This document shows positions 33,101 to 42,100 of a stretch of 64,000 nucleotides of DNA, in pieces; position 1 is the stretch's first letter; every line of letters begins with the position of its first letter. The DNA is from Liolophura sinensis. Its lineage: Eukaryota > Mollusca > Polyplacophora > Chitonida > Chitonidae. Where the stretch lies: positions 62,001-126,000 of the forward strand of contig NW_027017965.1 in NCBI RefSeq assembly GCF_032854445.1, written 5' to 3'. Both the position numbers and the translations under genes were made by a program. The notes under the pieces were generated by a model. The model saw only the letters and a list, made by a program, of their open reading frames with translations, was not told the origin of the DNA and searched no databases.

Positions 33101-36100
33101 CAAGTGTATTCACAGGATAATATATAGGTTTACATTGTTCAATAGATAAAAAGATATGCTCCCACCACAAGTGTGTCACATACTGTATTTCACCATAAGT
33201 TTGGTGTGTAAAACTTTCAGAAGCTCATCAAGTCATTGAAAAGATACTTTCCTGAGAAATTAATCAAACTTCAACAAAAAAAAATAAAACCTCTGAAGTG
33301 CCACTCTAAGGTGGATGAATCAATCAGAATCAGAAATTCATTAAATATAGAAAGTTATGTGCAGATCAGACTAGTTTTAGAGCTTGACTGAATGTCATGC
33401 ACACTCAATGTAATCTGAGTTTCACGATTCAGCTCCTGCTAGTTTTCAAGATGTACTGTTTTTCACCTACAGTTCAGCACTTTTCAAGTGACACTTTGTC
33501 TGGCTGATTCATCCACCTTACAGGGCCTGTCAGGAGTCTCTTGTGATAAATTTCTTTTCAGAAAAACTCAGCTGGCATTAAAAGCATCCCCCTACTCCCA
33601 CTCCACTCTGTCTGCTACCTGGAACCACAAACCGAATGAGCGGGAGATGGACCCATTCCCATTCCCTCTTTGGTTTGAACAAGTCGTGGAGACTTGGCCT
33701 CAATAAACAATGAACATTAAACCCCAAGCACTTAGTCAATAAACAATAACAATAAAGATCTTCAATACTAAAAATAAACGCACATATCTCCAAATAAGTT
33801 ATTCAAAAAAGCATTTTACCAGCAATGCACAAACCAATCATAAGCCTTATATAGCAAATATATAGGAGAAAATAAAAGTTTTCTAATGAGAAAATATAGT
33901 AATTATAGAAAACTCCATACAAATTGCTAAGACCTATGGATGACCTATGCATTATTTATTCGGTTGTTGCTTAATACCATACAAGAAATTTTTCAATTAC
34001 ACCATAGTGGTCAGTTTTACAGGTGAATGAAAGTGGTAAACTACTGAACTTCGGCAGATTTGTGCATTAAGTGACAGATATGCACACAAATACCAATAGA
34101 AAAACTGTAGTTTTTAACAAGTGTGCAACACGTCAGATGAGCGTTGTCAACCGCTCATTGTCAACAAGGTTCCTTAAACAGCGAGAGCGTTGGAATAAAA
34201 AAAATTCCTTGCCAGGATTGAAGCTGCTGAATGATGTAGTACTACCACACATCAACATCACCAATGTGACTTGCATATACCTATCTTAAAATGATAGTAG
34301 CTCACACACAGTTCACACCTTTGGTGAGTTTATAGCTTTATCATCTGCAAATGGAGTGAACTTGTGCATGGTCAAAGCCATCATGTTTAATAACAGTGAT
34401 GTAACAGTATAAAAGATATCCTGAAACAATACATGCACATAAAAATATGAGATTTGGAAGCCACACAGAGCTTGCCTGTGGAGATGCATGGATCCAAAGC
34501 TTCACCTCAATACATGAAGTGCCTTTCAGATACCACACGCTCACGTAACATTTATGCTGCAATGCCAGTTTATTATTTCAGAGCGCTTGTATGGCTGGGA
34601 CACAGAAAGTGTGGGTTTAAACTCAGACATAGACAGGGAACAGGGTTCATACTCCCAAGACAATTTTTTTAAGGCCATTTTCAAGGTTGGTTTGACATTT
34701 TTCAAGACCTTTGTACTGGACAATTTTCACTTGAGACTGCTGATCCAAAGCTTTACTCAAACAGACTGTAACTAAACTAAAAAGATTTTTTTAAGCCTGA
34801 AGAAAAAGTTTAATGACACAAATATATTAGAGAGCTGAACTTCTGTATACAATTTTATACCAGGAGAAAACATATACAACATCTTTAAAGTTTTCTTCAC
34901 TGATGTACCCACAAAAATAACTGGCAAGAAAGGTTAATACATACACATTTACCGTGAGATATCTCAACTACTTTATATTCCTGTGTAACAGTAGCAAAAG
35001 GACAATGACATACACAATGTATGTTGCTTTATTTTTTTCTAAATGTTTGCACAGCCAGTCTTTATACTTTGGATTTTTGAATCAGTTGTCATTGAAGACA
35101 CACATCATTATTCAAAGTGAACCAGGCGTAGTCCAGTTAGCCTATACAGACGACACAGGACTTCAATGACCGTCAAAAAAAAATTTAGGAATGTACATAT
35201 TATAGCTCGTTGAATGCAGAGCAGCAGTGTGAAAATATTTGATTGGCAGGACTTGGGCTGCATTACTGATTGCTTTAAATAAGAGGCAGAGAGCTCTAAA
35301 ATTAACTAAAATGCATCTGTTGCAGTTGACCAAAGAGGGTTGTACTAAACACAATTATACAAGCGAGCAGCTCTTTTCTGTATTTGATAAGCTTCTTAAT
35401 TTTTGCAGCAGTCAAGGTGTTGTAGTATGTAAACTTTGTAGAACAATTCACAAGACAATTCCGCGATAAAACGGATGGTATTTGGGTTCAGAACATAATT
35501 AAACCATATCATAACCTTTTCATTTATTATCGGATATGGAAGAACCACTATGTAAATTTTCAGAAATCAACAATACAACTACCGCATATATTTTTTAATT
35601 TTTGTGGGATTTTAGCATATACTAGTGATTTTCTCTGTTTTCTTTGATAATTTCTTATGCTGTAACCTGCACAGTCAAGTAATGATTGCCGCACAAGGTG
35701 GCAGCACTAAGCGAGGTATTTTTAGCCTGCTTCTAGGCTGGCTAGAGATAATTTGGGAGGCGTAGCTGTTGATCAGTCAATTGTCAGTAGCTGTGTTGAA
35801 GTTTCGTATACCCACGGTTATTTCCGCAGCCAAAATCCCCACTGGTCAGCTATCCAAAAGGTTCAAGGAAATATGGTATTAAAAAAAATCACAGCGTAAA
35901 CCATGGCCAGCATGTATTATGTAATCATCGGGGATAAAAGCTATATATTTACCCAGTAGCCCATTCTTCAACTTTAAAATTTTCAATGACACTTCTTCTT
36001 TGCAGATGCTTCAGTGACAAAAGAGCCGTTAGATAGTTTAAAACCAAAATATAGTCTGATGGATGGATGTCACCATTTTGCTGGATGGCAGTCTTAAAAT

Positions 36101-39100
36101 CATTTGCCGCAACCTGAAAGTGAAGCAAACCAAAAATTGACAAAACATAAGGAATGAGAAAACCTTAAAAGCTCGACCAAGAAACCATGACCATGACCAG
36201 TGAAAGTAGGTCAACAGGTCATGTGGTAAAATCTAATCCTGTCTGGATAAGCCATAGTGAATAAATATGACCTATTTAAATTGTTTTGGTTTTGTATTAA
36301 ATTTCAGTTTGGGATTTCTTGGATGTGTGTTTCATGAAATAGGAAGCCTGTGTAAATACAACCCAACAGGTTTAACATTATGTTGGATGGGATACTGATG
36401 CCTTTGGGTCTCATAACACAAGTAATTTATAATGCTCATTCTATGTTAGTAGGGCGAAATTCAGGTGAACACAATATACGGCCAAACAAATACATTTTTG
36501 TTTCGAAATGTATAAAAGAATACCAGGGCAGCACTGTGATGAGTATAAACTCTGAAGGAAAGTACTCGATGGGTGTTGATAGGTTTCTGTATGAAACAGT
36601 GAACTAAAAAGTAAACACAAAAACAAGTTTACTTATTTATTTATTTGATTGGTGTTTTACGCCGTACTCAAGAATATTTCACTTATACGACGGCGGCCAG
36701 CATTATGGTGGGTGGAAACCGGGCACAGCCCGGGGGAAACCCACGACCATCCGCAGGTTGCTAGAAGACCTTCCCACGTACGGCCGGAGAGGAAGCCAGC
36801 ATGAGCTGGACTTGAACTCACAGCGACCGCATTGGTGAGAGACTCCTGGGTCATTATGCTACGCTAGCGCGCTAACCAACTGAGCCACGGAGGCCCCCAA
36901 AAACAAGTTTAAAAAGAAATGTTTTTTCAAAAATATGTTAAAGTGAATTGTAGTTCAATCGTCACCTTTGTATATATGTAACTACCAAATATTATAATGA
37001 CCATGGCAGATATGGAGATATCTCATCACATCTGTATATATGTATCCATAAAATATTCAATCCACATAATACTACAATTCAGGTTGTAGTTCAGAGAGAA
37101 AGGGATACCTGTTTAATTTACACACTATCGAGATAGGGACTATCAGGTTGCCATGATAACCACAGACATGATAAATCTGAAATGCCATGTTGTCATCCCT
37201 GTACCTATGCATCAAGACCAAGCACAGCCCGGGGGAAACCCACAACCATCCTAGTAGACCTTCCCACATACAGCCAGAGACTGCAGGGTTTGCACCCTGC
37301 TGAATCAATCAAATCGTATGACTTTCAATGAATTTTGGTTCATTTTCTTTGACCAACTGAAAATCAAACTTATACAGATATATAACAAATCTGTCCTCCC
37401 ACCCTGGAACCAGTCACTTGTACGACCTTAGGCATCATTAGGCTTTAGGCTTGGAGACTCTCAAAGCCAACATGAGCTTGGTTTCAACACCTATCTTCAA
37501 TCACGGAATTTTAAAAACCTCTATCTGCTCAGTTTTCTCCCAATGCTGGCCGCTGTGGTATAAGTGAAATATTCGTAAAACACTAATCAAATAAATAAAA
37601 AAAACTTAAATATAGCAAAAGTGCATTGGCCACCTTCTCCATACAAATAAGTAAAATTCCCCCATTCTACTTTTTCAATGAGCCAAATATCTTGTTGGCA
37701 GCATTTGCTTTTGTCCCAGGCTTGGAAATCAAAACTATTGTTAAAACTGATAGAAGTAAAATCAGACCAGATTTATTATTTTGGGCTGAAAAGAAAAAAA
37801 ATCAATCTTCGTATGTATGTATGGATGCCTGGGGTTTAACATCATACTCAACAATTTTTCACTTATATGACGAGTCATTAGATGTGTGTACATATACTGT
37901 GTCTTCCTGTGGCAGGGCGAATCCATGCTGCCAAAATGCTGCCGCCACTGAAGTACCCAGCCAAGGACACCAGACGTGACACCCAATCCAGTCACATTAT
38001 ACTGACACCAGGCCAACCAGTCATGTTTCCGTGCTCTAGCTGAGCAGCAAGCGAGGCAGTAGCAAGTTCCAAATCTTTGGTGTGACCTGACTGCAGGGTT
38101 TGATCCTTACGTCTCCTGACTTTGTGATATACGTACATATTTGGCCCAGACTGGAAATGCGTGTAAATTATATGGTAGAAGTAAAACTGCAAGAACAGTG
38201 TTTTCACAATGAACATTCAAGGAGGAAATGAGGGTTTTTTTATTGGACAAGTGTAAAACATGACGTGACTTTCAATGTGCCTTGAATTGGTGGATATTGT
38301 AGACAAAGACCCTTTTTCTCTCTCACGAAAACTTAAAATCTGAAAACAATAAAATTCCACAGGGTTTGTATAGCTCTTTCATTAAAGGTATAGGATTTAT
38401 AACTGTGTTCTTTTTCCTAAAGCAAGACATGCTTAATGATCTAATGCAGCTGACATTATCTGTGTTCCTGCCACTAAACCAGCCATTAAACTCTGGTGGC
38501 TTGATGTCAAAAAGCCAACAGGACCCATCCATCCCCATTTAAGCCCTGAGGGAGTTCATTCACAGAATGTCATTGCTATGCATCTCCCCTCTGTTCAGTC
38601 TCTTTCTATATACCCACCTCTTTCGAAGAGGGGGGGGTGGGGGAAAAATAATCATACAGAGTGAATCCAAAATGGAATTTCTCCTTGTATCATAGCGCTT
38701 TTCATGTAAGCAAAACCGGAGGCATTTTGTTTAGATATACCCTTTAGTTAACATTAACCTTAACACTGATTTCAACATTCAAGGGGATTTGAGCTTTGAA
38801 AGTTTTGTAAAGTGCAGTAATTAACATGCACATAGGACATCCCCCTAATGTCATTGTGCCTCACTTGTGTGCAAAACCTGAGCTCACTACATTCTGTGAG
38901 AAATCATACCTTTATCTTGATTCTATGAAACATAAAGTCGTGAATTTTGTAATTAAGATGTACAGAGCATAAACATTTTTGATTTTTGATGTAGGGCACA
39001 GGGCATATTTTAGTAAATAGAAAAATACATGTAACTACAGAAAATCACCTATAGATGTAATGTATACATTGTTTGCACTTTTTGGATTCAAACGGTCTTT

Positions 39101-42100
39101 TTTACTCCTGCTCAACCCATAAATATCATCAGTATGCTATCAGTTTTGTCAGAAAAAGTCATCTCACTTAATAAGTGAAACTGAACGAAACATTTATAGA
39201 AATCTATACATAATTACAAAATACAACATAAAATTTGCCTTGGTTCATATAAAATATTCAGATTCACATTGATCGGGAAAATCCAGTTTTGGTTTTTTGA
39301 ATTTCGGTGTGCAAAATTTTGTATGAATCCTTGTGTTACTGGACACCGACACACGTGGTGTGACAATAGCTACGTCTGTACTTTGTGCAGGCATCCTAAC
39401 AATGCCTGTTTTTTGTACACTTGGCCAAGCCAGAAGTACCTTCATGCAGCTTTTTTTGGTACATTTATCTTCTGCTTACTTACCACCATTAATATCTGTA
39501 TTCCTTGTTTTACACCACATTTAAAATTTTCTTCACCTATACGATACCGATCAGTTTTATGGGTAGGGGGAATGCGACAACCTGGGGCAATCTACAAACT
39601 CCTTGCAAATTCCTCCTTAATAAATTAATTCCGAAATAAAAGCCGTGCCATGTCAATAAACGAGTGTCAAAATCTGCGTATTTGAAGCTCAACACTATAC
39701 AGCACTTTCAAAGCTTTGTTACGCAGAGCCCAACATGGACCAGCACAAAGTCATAAGGCCAGTTCTAAAATGTTGTGAACAATTTAAAATGACAACACGG
39801 TACATACCCGGAGCAACACCTGGCACTCTTCCACAGACTTTTTCGGTCTCTCAGAACCATCACCAAGATCGTGTCTAGACCATGCAGTCAGCCAGCCATT
39901 GACACCTTGTAGGCTGGTAATTAAGGAGTCTCCTTCAGACTTAATGCTGGGTAATTTTGTCAGCCATCCAGTGAATCGCTGGATGCATTTTAGATACCTC
40001 ATTCTTGCTTGTAAAGACAGTCCTGATTCCTTGAGGGCATGAAAAAATTTTTGTATCTGGAATGTAGAAAATGTCAACGCTCATACTTGTGAAATGGGCT
40101 ATGTACAATAATCCAGAAACTTTTCGTGACTTTTTGCCAAATCCACTCAAAACAATACCCATCAGAGATGGTATACTTCCCCCCTCCGACTGCAAACCTG
40201 AAAATCTGCTTCTCTCTGTGGGAGCTTTCATCCCCAACTTTTAAGTAAATTAAGTACTTCACAGTAATTAAGATATACATGGTACATATTCTTCACAGCT
40301 ATCCATACATTGCATTACACCATATGGTATATGTAAATGTGTCAAATGTGGTAAATCTGCCTTTGGACATTATTCGAAAGCATGAACGTCCAGTTTTCTT
40401 AGACACAGGTCAACAATTTTCACCATACATACAATACATGTATAATCTGTTTCAGGGAAATTGGTTCAACACTTCAGCAGTTACATGGACAAAATCTGTG
40501 TAGATGAACATCCATTACCTGAATGGAAGTAATTATGATAATTATTACCCCACTGTTATCTTATGCACAAGTTTGGACGACAGGAAAAATGCATGCTAAG
40601 TATCATGGAAATAGGTTCAGAGATGCAAAACAAAATCATGTCTACAGACAGGCAGAAGGACATGCAGACAGGGTGATTCCAGTCACTTTCCCCCTTTAAC
40701 TTTGTTGAGGGGGTATAAATATTTTTAAAAAAACATAATTTCTATTGCTGTAAAGAAAAAAAAGCTTAACCTTCAATCCAAGTATATGTACAATTACACG
40801 CCACACCTTACACCTTAAAAAAGCACAATGCTCAATTATTTTGAACCACAATCATATTCTTGGAGGTGAAATTATATACTATTACAGCTTTTACTCACAG
40901 TATCTGGATGAAGCGAGTGCAGATTAACACTGGTTGAATCAGCAAAATACAGGAGTCTACTAACATTCTCAGTCATCTGCTGGCACTCTTTCACATTCAT
41001 ATTCTTCGAAAGATATTCCATAAATTCTCCAAGATGTGAGTCCGTTACTGGATGCATTTGTTGGTATCCAATACTTTCCACTTTCTTTTGAACACAATCC
41101 GCGGACAGGAAATCATCTTCTGAAGATTCCATGCTGCATAAGAAAAAGCAGAAATTGCAATATCAACAGCAACACAGGGTTTTACATTTTCTTCAGTTAC
41201 CATACGAATATGGTCAATCTACAGTGACGTGTGCTACACTGAGACCATTTTTCCTCACATTTATGAAATAAAATGTTAAAAACTTTACACAGTAAGAAGT
41301 GATAATCCTAGGGTATACAGCAAGAAAGTAGTTACTGTATTAAGGGACATCAACCAATCATAAGAGGCTTTTTTGCGTAGTATGATACGCGCTAGAGACA
41401 AAAATCACTGATAACGAGTCACCTTGACATCTTCACTGATCCCCGTGGTTTGTTGCAACAATGACCCTTGATTTCAGGGTTAAGATTAGTTGAGTGAATA
41501 CTGTTTATGCGTCAATAAAAGTTTAGAGATACAGATATAGTATAAACCTTGTATCAAAGATGCTACGGGTCTTGGGACGGGTGCTATATGTTTGAAACTA
41601 TGCCATCTAAATTTATTTCAAAAGTAAAGACAACCACACATTTAGATGCAATTAACTTGTTTCAATGAACCTAACTTATAATAATGTTCAATCTGAGAAA
41701 TCATGCTGGTTAACTGAACTCTTGCATCATCAGACATGTAGTCTGCCCAAGTCTCAATTGATTGAATCTGTGTTATGGAAATGTTTGCTGTGCCATAATA
41801 TATGCACCTCGAGTGTTTTCTCACGATTACTGTGTTCCAATACAGCCACCCTTAAAAAATTCTTCCTTTAAGACAAAAAGAGGGTCAGATGGTAGGAAAT
41901 TTTTTTTCTCTGCCTAATGAGAGAGACAGCAATTACAAAAAGATTTGGAAAAACTTGTTGGAGGATTGATTGGGTTACCCTCAACAAACATTGTTTGTGA
42001 TGGCCTAGCTGTCCCAATAATCAATTAATTGCTGAAGGTGATTACACATAAGTTGGTGAAGTTTTCAGTTCGACTTCTGCCGAAATCTCGTGAAATCCCA

